Assembly: GCA_900471925.1 (NCBI GenBank)
Contig: UCGV01000001.1
Coordinates: 409,648-473,647, forward strand
Source: Hyphomicrobiales bacterium
GTDB taxonomy: Bacteria; Pseudomonadota; Alphaproteobacteria; Rhizobiales; Rhizobiaceae
DNA length: 64,000 nt
Reading direction: 5' to 3'
Positions 8,739 through 20,008 of the stretch are shown here, in pieces. Below the pieces are notes generated by a model. The model worked only from the letters and a program-made list of their open reading frames with translations. It was not told the DNA's origin and searched no databases. Positions within the stretch are counted from its first letter, which is position 1. Every line of letters starts with the position of its first letter. The translations under genes were made by a program, and so were the position numbers.

Positions 8739-9599
8739 ATGGACGAGGTGCAACTGGTGATTTGCCGGCAGGCTTACGCCACACAGATGCTCGCGAAGAT
8801 GGGTATTACGGTCGACGAGCGGCTGCGTGAGGCCTTTGCGACAGTCCGCAGAGAGGATTTCCTCGATCCGCCGCCCTGGCGCACGCCAAACGGCAGGGGC
8901 TATCAGGAATTGGCATCCACCGATCCGGTCGTCCTCTATCAGGATATTCTGATCGCGCTGCAGAAGGAGCGGCAGGTCAACAACGGCAGCCCGTCGCTAC
9001 ATGCGCTCGGCCTTCACTGGCTTGCTCCAAAGCCAGGAGAGACCGCTTGCCATGTCGGTGCCGGTGGCGGTTATTACACGGCCATGCTGTCGCATCTCGT
9101 CGGTGCGGATGGCCACGTTACTGCGGTCGAATATGATCGCGAGCTTGCAGTCAGAGCCGAGGCCAACCTCGCCTCCTATGGCAATGTTGAACTCGTCTGT
9201 GGCAACGGTCTGCGGTGGCCGAAGGCGCCTGTCGATGCGATCTACGTCAATTTCGCCGTTCATCGGCCTGCCGAGACCTGGATCGACAATCTCGCGGTCG
9301 GCGGCAGGCTGATCTTTCCGCTTTGCGCACCTGATATCGACGTCAACGACGATATCAGGCTGCGCAGTGCCCGTGGCGGTTTTTTCCTGATCCGGCGCAC
9401 GCCGGAGGACTATCGCGTGCGCTATCTGAGCCCGGCCTTCTTCGTCTGGGGGCTTGCCGCATCCGGCGCGCTCGAAACCTATAAGGCGCTGGACGTCACC
9501 TTCCGGCGGGGCGGCATGGAAAAGGTCACGCGGCTGCGCTGGAGAGCGCCGAAGCAGGAAGATGAATGGTACTCAGAGGAGGACTGGGGCCTCCTCTGA
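8739..9599 (+). CDS. protein-L-isoaspartate methyltransferase-like protein, atypical
   Basis: A 286-residue SAM-dependent methyltransferase related to Pcm/PIMT. The ATG at 8739 follows AAGGGG by five bases; an in-frame GTG at 8697 lacks a site. The N-terminal helix (QAYATQMLAKMG, FATVRREDFLDPPPW) is PIMT-like, and the SAM-binding loop is present as HVGAGGGYYTAML (about 112-124) followed by the acidic strand AVEYD. The usual PIMT substrate motif SIGYGQTISQP is missing; the equivalent stretch reads NNGSPSLHALGL. It is therefore likely a PIMT paralogue with a different substrate. It converges on cimA with only two bases between stops. Confidence 0.8.
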   Translation: MDEVQLVICRQAYATQMLAKMGITVDERLREAFATVRREDFLDPPPWRTPNGRGYQELASTDPVVLYQDILIALQKERQVNNGSPSLHALGLHWLAPKPGETACHVGAGGGYYTAMLSHLVGADGHVTAVEYDRELAVRAEANLASYGNVELVCGNGLRWPKAPVDAIYVNFAVHRPAETWIDNLAVGGRLIFPLCAPDIDVNDDIRLRSARGGFFLIRRTPEDYRVRYLSPAFFVWGLAASGALETYKALDVTFRRGGMEKVTRLRWRAPKQEDEWYSEEDWGLL

Positions 9600-9601
9600 A
9601 T

Positions 9602-11218
9602 CTACTCGGCAGCGATTTTGCCGGCGAGCTGCCGGTTTTTCATCAGCTTGTAGATCACCGAATCCATCAGTGCCTGGAACGAGGCGTCTATGATGTTTTC
9701 TGAAACGCCGACCGTCCACCAGCGCACACCGCTGGAATCGGTGGATTCGATGAGCACGCGGGTGACTGCCTCGGTGCCGCCGTTGAGGATACGCACCTTG
9801 AAATCGGCGAGAACGAGATCGTCGATCTCATGCTGGTACTTGCCGAAATCCTTGCGCAGCGCGAGGTCGAGTGCGTTCACCGGTCCTTCTGCTTCGGCGA
9901 CTGACATCAGTGTCTGGCCATCGACAACTATCTTTACCACGGCCTCCGAGACGATCTTGATGCGGCCGTGGGAATCGAAACGCCGCTCGATCATCACCCT
10001 GAAGCCGTCGATGGTGAAGAAATCCGGGATGGTGCCCATCGTGCGCCGCGCCAGGAGCTCGAAGCTCGCATCGGCCCCTTCGTAGGCATAGCCGGATGCC
10101 TCGCGTTCCTTGACGATAGAGATCAAGAGATCGAGCTTCGGATCATCCTTGGCGACGTCGATGCCCCGCCGCTTCAGCGCATTGATGAAATTCGCCTTGC
10201 CGCCCTGATCCGAAACCATGACCTTGCGGAAATTGCCCACACTCTCCGGCGGCACATGTTCGTAGGTGCGTGGGTCTTTGAGCAGGGCCGAGGCATGGAT
10301 GCCGGCCTTGGTGGCAAAGGCGGAGGCGCCGACATAGGGCATCTGATGATCAGGCGAGCGGTTCAGCAGTTCATCGAAGGCGTGCGACAGACGGGTGAGG
10401 TTGGTGAGCCTGTCAGCATCAATCGCCGTTTCGAAACGGCTATTGTAGGCGCTTTTCAGCGCCAGCGTCGGGATCAGCGTCACCAGATTGGCATTGCCGC
10501 AACGCTCGCCGATACCGTTCAGTGTGCCCTGGATCTGCCGCACGCCGGCCTCGACGGCGGCTAGCGAATTGGCGACGGCCTGGCCAGTGTCATTATGCGC
10601 ATGAATGCCGAGACAGTGACCCGGCACGCCGGCGGCAATCACAGCTTCGACGATGGCGTGGATCTCGGGCGGCTGCGTGCCGCCATTGGTATCGCAAAGC
10701 ACCACCCAGCGTGCGCCATTGTCATAGGCGGTTCTGGCACAGGCAAGCGCATATTCCGGATTGGCCTTGTAGCCATCGAAGAAATGCTCGCAATCGACCA
10801 TCGCTTCCTTGCCGGCGGCGACGGCAGCCTTGACGCTTTCGGCGATGCATTCGAGGTTTTCCTCATTAGTGCAGCCGAGCGCTACCTGGACATGGTAATC
10901 CCAGCTTTTGGCGACGAAACAGACGGCATCGCTGCGCGCCTGCAGCAGGCCGGCAATGCCCGGATCGTTGGAGGCGGAAACACCGGGGCGCTTCGTCATT
11001 CCGAAGGCGACGAAGGACGCCTGGTTCGTGCGCTTCTCAGTGAAGAAGGCGGTATCGGTCGGGTTTGCACCCGGATAGCCGCCTTCGACATAGTCGAGCC
11101 CGAACTCGTCCAGCATGCTTGCAATCGCAATCTTGTCCTCGACCGAAAAGTCGATGCCGGGCGTCTGTTGCCCGTCCCGGAGTGTCGTGTCGAAGAGGTA
11201 GATTCTTTCGCGTGTCAT
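9602..11218 (-). CDS. cimA: (R)-citramalate synthase
   Basis: A 538-residue DRE-TIM metallolyase that condenses pyruvate and acetyl-CoA to citramalate, opening the threonine-independent route to 2-oxobutyrate and isoleucine. Seen: FDTTLRDGQQTPG at the N-terminus, GGYPGANPTDTAF, the metal-binding HAHNDTGQAVANS and NGIGERCGN, and a C-terminal LeuA-type regulatory dimer domain (about 390-530). The GGYPGANPTD segment separates CimA from 2-isopropylmalate synthase and homocitrate synthase. It lies 30 bases after pip on the same strand, so it may share the long cysS-gfa-pip transcript. Confidence 0.9.
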   Translation of the reverse strand: MTRERIYLFDTTLRDGQQTPGIDFSVEDKIAIASMLDEFGLDYVEGGYPGANPTDTAFFTEKRTNQASFVAFGMTKRPGVSASNDPGIAGLLQARSDAVCFVAKSWDYHVQVALGCTNEENLECIAESVKAAVAAGKEAMVDCEHFFDGYKANPEYALACARTAYDNGARWVVLCDTNGGTQPPEIHAIVEAVIAAGVPGHCLGIHAHNDTGQAVANSLAAVEAGVRQIQGTLNGIGERCGNANLVTLIPTLALKSAYNSRFETAIDADRLTNLTRLSHAFDELLNRSPDHQMPYVGASAFATKAGIHASALLKDPRTYEHVPPESVGNFRKVMVSDQGGKANFINALKRRGIDVAKDDPKLDLLISIVKEREASGYAYEGADASFELLARRTMGTIPDFFTIDGFRVMIERRFDSHGRIKIVSEAVVKIVVDGQTLMSVAEAEGPVNALDLALRKDFGKYQHEIDDLVLADFKVRILNGGTEAVTRVLIESTDSSGVRWWTVGVSENIIDASFQALMDSVIYKLMKNRQLAGKIAAE

Positions 11219-11248
11219 GAAGGTGTTTCCTGTCGCCGCTTGCGGCTT

Positions 11249-12677
<1,429 letters not shown>

Positions 12678-12681
<4 letters not shown>

Positions 12682-13166
12682 GAAGGAACTCCTGACGGCC
12701 AGTGGGGTGTATCGTGGTCGGGATGCTGGCGATTGCTCGTAGCGATCCGGTCCTCGCGATCGGTTGTTTCCGGTTCCGGCTCCACGGGCAAGCCGTCGAG
12801 TGCGTGAAACCAGACCATTTTACTATCGAGATTGGATTGCATCACCGGTTTTACGGCTTGCGGATCGTCCAGGGAGCCGAGCGTGATGTTGATGAAATCG
12901 GCATCGGGAATGTCATAGAAGAGCGGCGTCCCGCAATCGCCGCAGAAGCCGCGCCGCACGATATCGGAGGAGCCGAACCATTTCGGCTCGCCGCGCGTCA
13001 GCTCGAAATCAGCCCGCATGACGCCCGCCAGCGGTAGGAAATAATTGCCGGCGGCTTTCTGGCACATGCGGCAATGGCAGACATGCGGATAACCCAATTC
13101 ACCGCTTGCGCGATAGCGAAGCGCGCCGCATTGGCATCCGCCGCTCTGTCCCGCCTTTGTCGTCAA
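12678..13166 (-). CDS. GFA-family zinc protein (second of three)
   Basis: A 162-residue GFA/Mss4-fold protein with the same cysteine pattern ([26 protein letters not shown]) and the tail HPDHDTPHWP. I place the start at a TTG (13166-13164) because it overlaps the upstream stop as TTGA and has GGAGG seven bases before it; the frame is open further upstream but that is inside the previous gene. Compared with its sisters it has an insertion near residues 130-145 (LPVEPEPETTDRED). Function not known beyond the family. Confidence 0.85.
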
Positions 13167-13639
13167 GCGTGATCCTCCGGCGGCCAGACCGGCGTGTCGT
13201 CGTCGGGATGCTGATAGGACACGAGTTCGCGCTGGAAGGACTCCGCTTCCGGATCGTCCTCGGTTCGCGCCCCGGGCAGCTCGTGCAGATGATCGACAAA
13301 ATCGATCTTGGCTTCGACACCCCACTGGATGCTCGGAGCAAAAGCCGAGGGGTCATCGAACGCACCTGCTGCCACCGCCATGCCGTCAGGCGCCTCATAG
13401 GTCAGCGGCGTGCCGCAATCACCACAGAAGCCGCGACTGACGAGATTCGAAGACCGGAAGGTCTTGCGCTGCCCTCTGGTCCACTCGAACTCCATCTTCC
13501 GCACGGAGACCAGTGGCGCATAATAAGCGCCGAATGCCTTCTGGCACATGCGGCAATGACAGATGGAAGCATGATGAGGGGTGCCGCTCGCCCGAAAGCG
13601 AACGGCCCCGCATTGGCATCCGCCGGTATAGACCGTCAT
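13163..13639 (-). CDS. GFA-family zinc protein (first of three)
   Basis: A 158-residue GFA/Mss4-fold protein ([26 protein letters not shown]; tail [11 protein letters not shown]). The ATG at 13639 overlaps the cysS stop as ATGA and sits seven bases after GGGAGG. The central region ([23 protein letters not shown]) is close to both sister genes, which supports local duplication. Being coupled to cysS and pip hints at a link with cysteine or thiol metabolism, but this is inference from position only. Confidence 0.87.
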   Translation of the reverse strand: MTVYTGGCQCGAVRFRASGTPHHASICHCRMCQKAFGAYYAPLVSVRKMEFEWTRGQRKTFRSSNLVSRGFCGDCGTPLTYEAPDGMAVAAGAFDDPSAFAPSIQWGVEAKIDFVDHLHELPGARTEDDPEAESFQRELVSYQHPDDDTPVWPPEDHA

Positions 13640-15012
13640 CTCTTCACCTCCCACGTCGTCACGCGCTCGCCCGTCGCCAGATCCTTGCCATCCTTGAGCT
13701 GAATGCCCTCGGCGGCAAGCGTGTCGCGGATCTTGTCCGCCTCGGCGAAATTCTTCGCCTTGAGCAGTTCCAGACGCGCCTCGACCCATGCATCGATCTC
13801 CTTAGCGACCGCTTCGTCGATCTCGGTCTTCTTCGGCAGCAGGCCGAGAAGCGCCGCACTGGCTGCGAAGACGGAGGGATCTCCGGATTGCGCCAGCGCA
13901 TGCAATGCCTGTACCGCCGCGACCGTGTTGAGGTCGTCGGCCAGCGCATTCAACACCGTCTCATCCGGCTTGGCATCGCCGGGTTCGACCGCCGGCCATT
14001 TGGCAAGCAGCCGCTCGGCTTCTTCCAGCCGCTTGACGGAGAAGTCGATCGGCTCGCGGTAGTGCGTCATCAGCATGGCAAGACGCAGCACTTCGCCCGG
14101 CCACTGGCGGCTGGCGAATTTCTCCGTGTGAAGAAGCTCGTAGATCGTGACGAAATTGCCTTCGGATTTCGACATCTTGCGGCCTTCGACCTGCAGGAAG
14201 CCGTTGTGCATCCAGACATTCGCCATCACATCGGTGCCGTGGGCGCAGCGCGACTGGGCGATCTCGTTCTCATGGTGCGGGAAGATCAGGTCCAGACCGC
14301 CGCCATGGATATCGAAGACGTCGCCGAGATAGCGCCCGCTCATGGCCGAGCACTCGATGTGCCAGCCGGGACGGCCGCGGCCCCATGGGCTCTCCCAGCC
14401 GGGCTCGTTCTCGTCCGACAGCTTCCAGAGTACGAAATCGCCGGGGCTTCTCTTGTGGGCATCGACTGCGATGCGAGCACCGGCCTGCTGCTCATCGAGA
14501 TTGCGCTTCGAAAGCTGACCGTAGTCGGCCATCGACTTCGTATCGAACAGCACTTCGCCGGAGGCCTGATAGGCATGGCCGCGTGCAATCAGCCGCTCAA
14601 TGATCTCGATCATCTGATTGATATTGTCGGTCGCGCGCGGCTGCACCGTCGGCTCGAGCGAGCCGAGTGCTGTTGCGTCGTCGAGGAACTGTTTCTCGGT
14701 CTTTTCCGTCACCGCCCGGATCGCAGCATTCAGCGGGAGACCCGGATAATCGCGCAGCGCCCGCGCGTTGATCTTGTCATCGACGTCGGTGATGTTGCGC
14801 GCATAGGTGACATGGCTTTCGCCATAGACATGGCGCAGCAGGCGGAACAAGACGTCGAAGACGATAACCGGTCGCGCATTGCCGATATGAGCGAAATCAT
14901 AGACCGTCGGGCCGCACACATACATGCGGACGTTTTCGGCATCGATCGGCTTGAAGACCGATTTCTCCCGCGTCAGCGTGTTGTACAGCTTCAGTTCCGG
15001 CGTGCCGCCCAT
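13636..15012 (-). CDS. cysS: cysteinyl-tRNA synthetase
   Basis: Class I aminoacyl-tRNA synthetase of 458 residues that charges tRNA-Cys. The zinc/HIGH region reads [18 protein letters not shown] (HIGN variant) near residues 29-46 and the KMSKS loop reads [11 protein letters not shown] about residue 270. The start at 15012 ([11 protein letters not shown]) has GGGAG seven bases upstream and gives the family length; an open frame reaching 15138 lacks a ribosome site. First gene of the coupled series cysS-gfa-gfa-gfa-pip, each joint being a 4-base overlap. Confidence 0.96.
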   Translation of the reverse strand: MGGTPELKLYNTLTREKSVFKPIDAENVRMYVCGPTVYDFAHIGNARPVIVFDVLFRLLRHVYGESHVTYARNITDVDDKINARALRDYPGLPLNAAIRAVTEKTEKQFLDDATALGSLEPTVQPRATDNINQMIEIIERLIARGHAYQASGEVLFDTKSMADYGQLSKRNLDEQQAGARIAVDAHKRSPGDFVLWKLSDENEPGWESPWGRGRPGWHIECSAMSGRYLGDVFDIHGGGLDLIFPHHENEIAQSRCAHGTDVMANVWMHNGFLQVEGRKMSKSEGNFVTIYELLHTEKFASRQWPGEVLRLAMLMTHYREPIDFSVKRLEEAERLLAKWPAVEPGDAKPDETVLNALADDLNTVAAVQALHALAQSGDPSVFAASAALLGLLPKKTEIDEAVAKEIDAWVEARLELLKAKNFAEADKIRDTLAAEGIQLKDGKDLATGERVTTWEVKR

Positions 15013-15198
15013 TTCACTCTCCCAAAATGCATATGCAGAAAATACCACCTCCGGCAGGCCGGGGCGTTTCGCATCTTGGAAATTTGGGAGACGAAAACGG
15101 CCAGGCCAGCTTTGGGCTAGCGAATAATTTTCCGGCAAATAATGCAGGTAACCGTTTTCATGACGCGTTTTATGGCGCGGGATCAGGTTTTGGTCAAG

Positions 15199-15218
15199 GG
15201 AATTGCCAAGCCAATTCC
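15199..15218. repeat. short inverted repeat between SDR and cysS
   Basis: Arms GGAATTG and CAATTCC flank a 6-base loop (15199-15218), in the 246-base gap between the SDR stop and the cysS start. It could be a terminator for the SDR gene or part of the cysS control region; no T tract follows on the minus strand. Confidence 0.35.
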
Positions 15219-15258
15219 GTCATTCCATCAAGAGATGGAAGATCAAGGCGCCGACCAC

Positions 15259-15999
15259 TTATCCGGGCAGCTGATAATCCACCAGCTTGTTCTCGCGAAC
15301 GATGAACAGTTTGCCGGTCTCGGTCACGCCTGGGCCGAGCAGGGGAAGGATCGCCTTCGCCACCTCCGAAGGATGCGGCAGGCTCATCGGGTCTTCGCCG
15401 GGAACCGCCTGTGCCCGCATGGCGGTGCGCGTGGCGCCCGGATCGACACTGGTGACGCGCAGCGGCGTCGATTGGGACTCGCCGGCCCAGGTGCGAGCAA
15501 GCGCCTCGACGGCGGCCTTGGAGGCCGAATAGGCGCTCCAGAAGGGGCGGCACTTATGGGCGGCGCCCGAAGACATGATGACGGCGCGGCCGGCATCCGA
15601 CCGGGTCAGGAGCGGATCGAGCGAGCGGATCAGCCGCCAGGTGGCATTCACGTTGATGTTCATGACCTTCTCGAAGACCTTGGCCTCGATATGGCCGATC
15701 GGCGAGATGACGCCGAGCACGCCGGCATTGGCGACAAGAATGTCGAGCTTGCCCCAACGCTCGAAGATCGAGCCGCCGAGCCGGTCGATCGCGTCCATAT
15801 CGGCGAGATCGAAGGGCACCAGCGTAGCAGTGCCGCCGATAGCCTTGATGGCGTCGTCAAGCTCTTCCAAGCCGCCGACGGTGCGGGCGCAGGCGATAAC
15901 ATGCGCGCCGGCCTTGGCGAGTTCGAGAGCGGTGAAGTAGCCGATGCCGCGCGATGCGCCTGTGACCAGCGCGATCTTGCCTTCAAGATTGATGTTCAT
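15259..15999 (-). CDS. SDR-family oxidoreductase
   Basis: A 246-residue short-chain dehydrogenase/reductase. The nucleotide loop TGASRGIG, the NAG strand (VANAG) and the catalytic Tyr-Lys pair (YSASK) with the upstream Ser (MSSGAA) are present, so it should be an active NAD(P)-dependent enzyme. I chose the ATG at 15999 (MNINLEGKIALVTG) because it puts the Rossmann loop at the usual position and follows a GGAG-containing stretch. It lies downstream of the purF terminator, so it is probably transcribed on its own. Substrate unknown. Confidence 0.88.
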   Translation of the reverse strand: MNINLEGKIALVTGASRGIGYFTALELAKAGAHVIACARTVGGLEELDDAIKAIGGTATLVPFDLADMDAIDRLGGSIFERWGKLDILVANAGVLGVISPIGHIEAKVFEKVMNINVNATWRLIRSLDPLLTRSDAGRAVIMSSGAAHKCRPFWSAYSASKAAVEALARTWAGESQSTPLRVTSVDPGATRTAMRAQAVPGEDPMSLPHPSEVAKAILPLLGPGVTETGKLFIVRENKLVDYQLPG

Positions 16000-16024
16000 C
16001 TGCCCGGCTCCGGATATGCTTGAA

Positions 16025-16051
16025 AAGATAAGGGGCGCAATAAGCGCCCCC
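16025..16051 (-). terminator. intrinsic terminator after purF
   Basis: Stem GGGGCGC (16032-16038) paired with GCGCCCC (16044-16050) around a 5-base loop; on the minus strand it is followed by TTATCTTTTC. It lies about 26 bases past the purF stop. Confidence 0.8.
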
Positions 16052-16076
16052 GATAGGAAAGTCAAAGCGGAACGGC

Positions 16077-17567
16077 TCAGCCGTTGCTGGCGAGCACGGA
16101 AATCTTGTTGCCCATGGACTCGCCGTTCTTGTCGAGCAGGCGGGTCGGATAGTCACCGGTGAAATAGTGATCGGTGAACTGCGGACGGGCCGGGTTGCGA
16201 TCTTCGCCGCCGACGGCGCGGTAGAGGCCGTTGATCGACAGGAAGGCAAGCGAATCCGCACCGATGAATTTGGCCATGGTCTCGACATCGGCGTACTGGT
16301 TAGCCAAGAGCTTGTCGGCATCAGGCGTATCGATGCCGTAGAAGTCCGGGAAGAAGATCATCGGGCTGGCGACGCGGATATGCACTTCCTTGGCGCCGGC
16401 TTCGCGGATCATCTGCACGATCTTCAGCGATGTCGTGCCGCGCACGATGGAATCGTCGACCAGCACCACGCGCTTGCCTTCGATCATCGCCCGGTTGGCG
16501 GAGTGTTTCAGCTTCACGCCGAAAGCACGGATCTGCTGGGTCGGCTCGATGAAGGTGCGGCCGACATAATGGTTGCGGATGATACCGTATTCGAAGGGAA
16601 TGCCGCTCTGCTGGGCATAGCCAAGTGCGGCGGGCGTGCCGCCATCGGGAACCGGCACGATCACGTCGGCATCGACATGAGCTTCCTTGGCGAGGTTCAT
16701 GCCCATGTTCTTACGCGCGGTATAGACGTTGCGGCCACCGACGACCGAATCCGGACGGGCGAAATAGACATATTCGAACAGGCAGAGGCGTTCCGGCTGT
16801 GGCTTGCTCGGTTTGCGGGCATCGACGCTGATCGAACCATCAGGCTGGATTTCGCAGATGACGACTTCGCCATTTTCAACGTCGCGGATGAACTTTGCGC
16901 CGATAATGTCGAGAGCGCAGGTCTCCGAGCAGAAGATCGGCTTACCGTCGAGTTCGCCCATGACCAGCGGACGGATGCCGGTGGGGTCGCGCGCAGCGAT
17001 CAGCTTCGTGCGCGTCATGGCGAGCATCGAATAGCCGCCTTCCATCTGACGGATGGCATCGATGAAGCGGTCGGATGTGGAAGCGTGGCGTGAGCGGGCG
17101 ATGAGGTGAAGAACGACTTCGGTATCGTTCGTCGACTGACAGATGGCGCCGGTCGCGATAATCTGTCGGCGCAGTGTAAGGCCGTTGGTGAAATTGCCGT
17201 TATGGGCAATGGCGATGCCACCTTCTTCCAATTCGGCAAACAGCGGCTGCACGTTGCGTAGCGCCACTTCGCCCGTCGTGGAATAGCGTGTATGGCCGAT
17301 CGAGATGCTGCCGGGCAGGCGGGCCAGCGTCATCGGGTTTGTATAGTGGTCGCCGACGAGGCCCATATGGCGTTCCTGGTGGAAGCGCTTGCCGTCGAAG
17401 GAAACGATACCGGCCGCCTCCTGCCCGCGATGCTGCAGGGCATGAAGGCCGAGCGCGGTCAGCGCCGCAGCATCGTCATGTCCCAGAATTCCGAACACGC
17501 CGCATTCTTCATGCAGCGTATCTCCGTCGAGCGGATCGTCAATCGGGAAGGAATGGGACTGGTTCAT
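16077..17567 (-). CDS. purF: amidophosphoribosyltransferase
   Basis: First committed enzyme of de novo purine synthesis, making 5-phosphoribosylamine from PRPP and glutamine. The 496-residue protein has a short propeptide before the catalytic Cys in EECGVFG (about residue 22), an N-terminal Ntn glutaminase domain (ALQHRGQEAAG) and a C-terminal phosphoribosyltransferase domain with the PRPP loop VVLVDDSIVRGTTS (about 370). ATG at 17567. cvpA precedes it by 194 bases on the same strand, the classical cvpA-purF order. Confidence 0.97.
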   Translation of the reverse strand: MNQSHSFPIDDPLDGDTLHEECGVFGILGHDDAAALTALGLHALQHRGQEAAGIVSFDGKRFHQERHMGLVGDHYTNPMTLARLPGSISIGHTRYSTTGEVALRNVQPLFAELEEGGIAIAHNGNFTNGLTLRRQIIATGAICQSTNDTEVVLHLIARSRHASTSDRFIDAIRQMEGGYSMLAMTRTKLIAARDPTGIRPLVMGELDGKPIFCSETCALDIIGAKFIRDVENGEVVICEIQPDGSISVDARKPSKPQPERLCLFEYVYFARPDSVVGGRNVYTARKNMGMNLAKEAHVDADVIVPVPDGGTPAALGYAQQSGIPFEYGIIRNHYVGRTFIEPTQQIRAFGVKLKHSANRAMIEGKRVVLVDDSIVRGTTSLKIVQMIREAGAKEVHIRVASPMIFFPDFYGIDTPDADKLLANQYADVETMAKFIGADSLAFLSINGLYRAVGGEDRNPARPQFTDHYFTGDYPTRLLDKNGESMGNKISVLASNG

Positions 17568-17761
17568 TTCTGCGGGCCTCTGCTCTCACAAGAATGGATC
17601 GGCTTTTCCAGTAGCATGATAGCGGAAGTCTTGCAGCTTTCCGATAGTTCATGCTGAAACGGCTGAGGTCCGGCAGAGCGGAATGCCCGGCCGGACCCTT
17701 GGTCTTACGTCCCGCTCAAATGGCAATTGCCAGGCCGCGGGTCAAGCGAGTGAACACTGCG

Positions 17762-18382
17762 TCAATTAGATGGCTGCTGTGCGCCATTGGCAGGCGCGGG
17801 TGCTGCGTCTTCCGCCGGAGCCTGATCGTTGGCCGGCGCATTATCTTCGGTCGGTTTCGCGCCGCCAAGCTTTTCGGTGATGCTCTTCTGCATCATCTGG
17901 GCGAATTCATCCGGCAGGACCGACTGCAGGCGAACGACGAGAGAATCCAGGAACGGCTTCGATTTGGCATTGTTGACCCAGGCCGGTCGGTGATCGGCAT
18001 CGACCAGCCAGTTCCAGAAGGCAACAGCGACGACGAGCAGAAGTATGCCGCGCGCCGCACCGAAGAGAAAGCCCAAAGTGCGGTCGAGCGCGCCGATGCG
18101 GCTGTCGATGATGAAGTCTGCGATCTTCATCGTGATGAAGGAGATGACGATCAGCGCGATCAGGAAAACGACGGCTGCCGAACCGACGATCGCGATACGG
18201 TCGTCGTCGGTATATTTCTTCGCGTAGGGCACGAGATAAGGGTAGAGATAGTAGGCGGCGGCTGCCGAGCCGCCCCAGCTCGCGATCGAGAGGATTTCGC
18301 GCGAGAAGCCACGGACCATTGCCAGAACGGCGGAGAAGAGCACGACGCCGATGACAATACCGTCGAAAATCGTAATGGGCAT
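17762..18382 (-). CDS. cvpA: CvpA family membrane protein
   Basis: A 206-residue inner-membrane protein of the colicin V production family, with four membrane segments in the first 130 residues (for example IFDGIVIGVVLFSAVLAMVRGF, and the conserved SRIGALDRTLGFLFGAARG) and a Pro/Ala/Asp-rich hydrophilic tail (QAPAEDAAPAPANGAQQ). The family is linked to envelope stress and bile resistance in enterics; molecular role unclear. It lies between radA and purF on the minus strand. Confidence 0.9.
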   Translation of the reverse strand: MPITIFDGIVIGVVLFSAVLAMVRGFSREILSIASWGGSAAAAYYLYPYLVPYAKKYTDDDRIAIVGSAAVVFLIALIVISFITMKIADFIIDSRIGALDRTLGFLFGAARGILLLVVAVAFWNWLVDADHRPAWVNNAKSKPFLDSLVVRLQSVLPDEFAQMMQKSITEKLGGAKPTEDNAPANDQAPAEDAAPAPANGAQQPSN

Positions 18383-18471
18383 ATAAATTCCACTCCAGAC
18401 TGCCGCCTTGCGGGCCGCGTCGCGCCTTGTTTTACTGATCCTATAACATCCCCGCTATTGGTGATGAAGGA

Positions 18472-19872
18472 TCAAACGTCTTCTTCCACACGCTGCAACG
18501 CGCCCTTCGACCCGGCAATGCGCGCGACCAGATCCGGCAGGCCCTCGATCTCGCTCCAGCGGCCGCTGCCTTTTGGCAGATCGGCGGAGCCGGACGGTAG
18601 CAGAGCCGCCGAAAACCCCAGTTTTTCGGCTTCTTTAAGGCGCTGGGCGGTTTGCGCAACCGGCCGGACGGCGCCCGACAGGCTGACTTCGCCGAAATAG
18701 ACGCAATCGGCCGGAAGGGCAATACCGGCAAGCGAGGAAACGAGTGCCGATGCGACGGCCAGATCGGCTGCCGGTTCGGATATCCGGTAGCCGCCGGCAA
18801 TGTTGAGATAGACGTCATGCTGGCCGAGCCTTACGCCGCAATGGGCCTCCAGGACCGCGAGGATCATCGACAGGCGCGCGGAGTCCCAGCCGACGACGGC
18901 ACGCCGCGGCGTTCCGAGAGAAGTCGGCGCGACGAGCGCCTGCACTTCGACGAGCACCGGCCGTGTGCCCTCGATGCCGGCAAAGACCGCGGCCCCCGGT
19001 GATTTCGAGTTACGCTCGCCAAGGAAGAGTTCCGAAGGGTTGGCGACTTCGCGCAGGCCCTTGTCCGACATTTCGAACACGCCGATTTCGTCCGTCGGCC
19101 CGAAACGGTTCTTGACCGTGCGCAGGATACGGTAGTGATGGCCGCGATCGCCTTCGAAATAGAGCACGGCATCGACCATATGTTCGACGACACGCGGTCC
19201 GGCGATCTGACCATCCTTGGTCACATGGCCGACCAGCACCATGGCAGCACCTGTCTGCTTGGCGAAGCGGATCATCGACTGGACGCCGGTGCGTACCTGC
19301 GTCACCGTTCCGGGCGCGGATTCGGCCAGTTCGCTCCAGAGCGTCTGGATGGAGTCGATGATGACGAGATCGGCACGCTTGCCTTCGGCCAGTGTAGCCA
19401 GAATATCCTCGACATTGGTTTCGGCTGCCAGCATCACATCCGTATCTGCGGCATGCAGGCGCTGGGCGCGCAGCCGAACCTGCGCCACCGCCTCTTCGCC
19501 CGAGACGTAGATAATCTTGTGGCCGCGCCTGGAAAGGGCTGCCGCACCTTGCATCAGCAGCGTCGACTTGCCGATACCGGGATCACCGCCGACGAGGACG
19601 GCAGAGCCGCGTACGAAGCCGCCACCTGTCACCCGATCGAGTTCGGAAATGCCGGTATGAATGCGCGGTGCTTCCTCGATCTCGCCTGACAGTGCCGTCA
19701 GGGCCACTGGCCGGCCCTTCTTGGGCGTCTTGGCAGGCCCGCCGCCGATTCCACCCATCGGGTCTTCCTCGACGATGGTGTTCCACTCGCCGCAATTGTC
19801 GCATTTGCCGGCCCAGCGGTTATGCACCGCGCCGCAACTCTGGCAGATGAATTGTGTTCTGGCCTTGGCCAT
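18472..19872 (-). CDS. radA: DNA repair ATPase RadA
   Basis: A 466-residue RecA-like protein that helps branch migration in recombination. It has the N-terminal C4 zinc finger (CQSCGAVHNRWAGKCDNC), Walker A GGDPGIGKSTLL (about residues 98-109), the RadA-specific KNRFGPTDEIG motif and a C-terminal Lon-protease-like domain. The ATG at 19872 is preceded directly by an in-frame TTG; the ATG is the sensible start, with no strong ribosome site visible. Part of the dnaB-alr-radA-cvpA-purF order, here interrupted by exporter genes on the opposite strand. Confidence 0.96.
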   Translation of the reverse strand: MAKARTQFICQSCGAVHNRWAGKCDNCGEWNTIVEEDPMGGIGGGPAKTPKKGRPVALTALSGEIEEAPRIHTGISELDRVTGGGFVRGSAVLVGGDPGIGKSTLLMQGAAALSRRGHKIIYVSGEEAVAQVRLRAQRLHAADTDVMLAAETNVEDILATLAEGKRADLVIIDSIQTLWSELAESAPGTVTQVRTGVQSMIRFAKQTGAAMVLVGHVTKDGQIAGPRVVEHMVDAVLYFEGDRGHHYRILRTVKNRFGPTDEIGVFEMSDKGLREVANPSELFLGERNSKSPGAAVFAGIEGTRPVLVEVQALVAPTSLGTPRRAVVGWDSARLSMILAVLEAHCGVRLGQHDVYLNIAGGYRISEPAADLAVASALVSSLAGIALPADCVYFGEVSLSGAVRPVAQTAQRLKEAEKLGFSAALLPSGSADLPKGSGRWSEIEGLPDLVARIAGSKGALQRVEEDV

Positions 19873-20008
19873 CAATGAATGCTTTCAGGTAGAGAGCGCC
19901 CGAATCGGGCTTTTGCCCTAGATAATGGCTTCCGGCACCGATCAAAACTAATGATTTTCCTATCAAGGGGCAGGGTGTCAGCATCTGCAGGCTCTTAAAG
20001 GATGCCCC

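Noticed and set aside
13513-15120. 535-codon plus-strand frame opposite cysS
   Set aside because: Antisense to cysS with intact HIGN and KMSKS motifs; no ribosome site and no recognisable domain.
19896-19914. Hairpin GCCCGA/TCGGGC followed by TTTT between radA and the LysE gene
   Set aside because: The effective stem is only about four to five pairs and no plus-strand gene ends there; an attenuator for the LysE gene is possible but unsupported.
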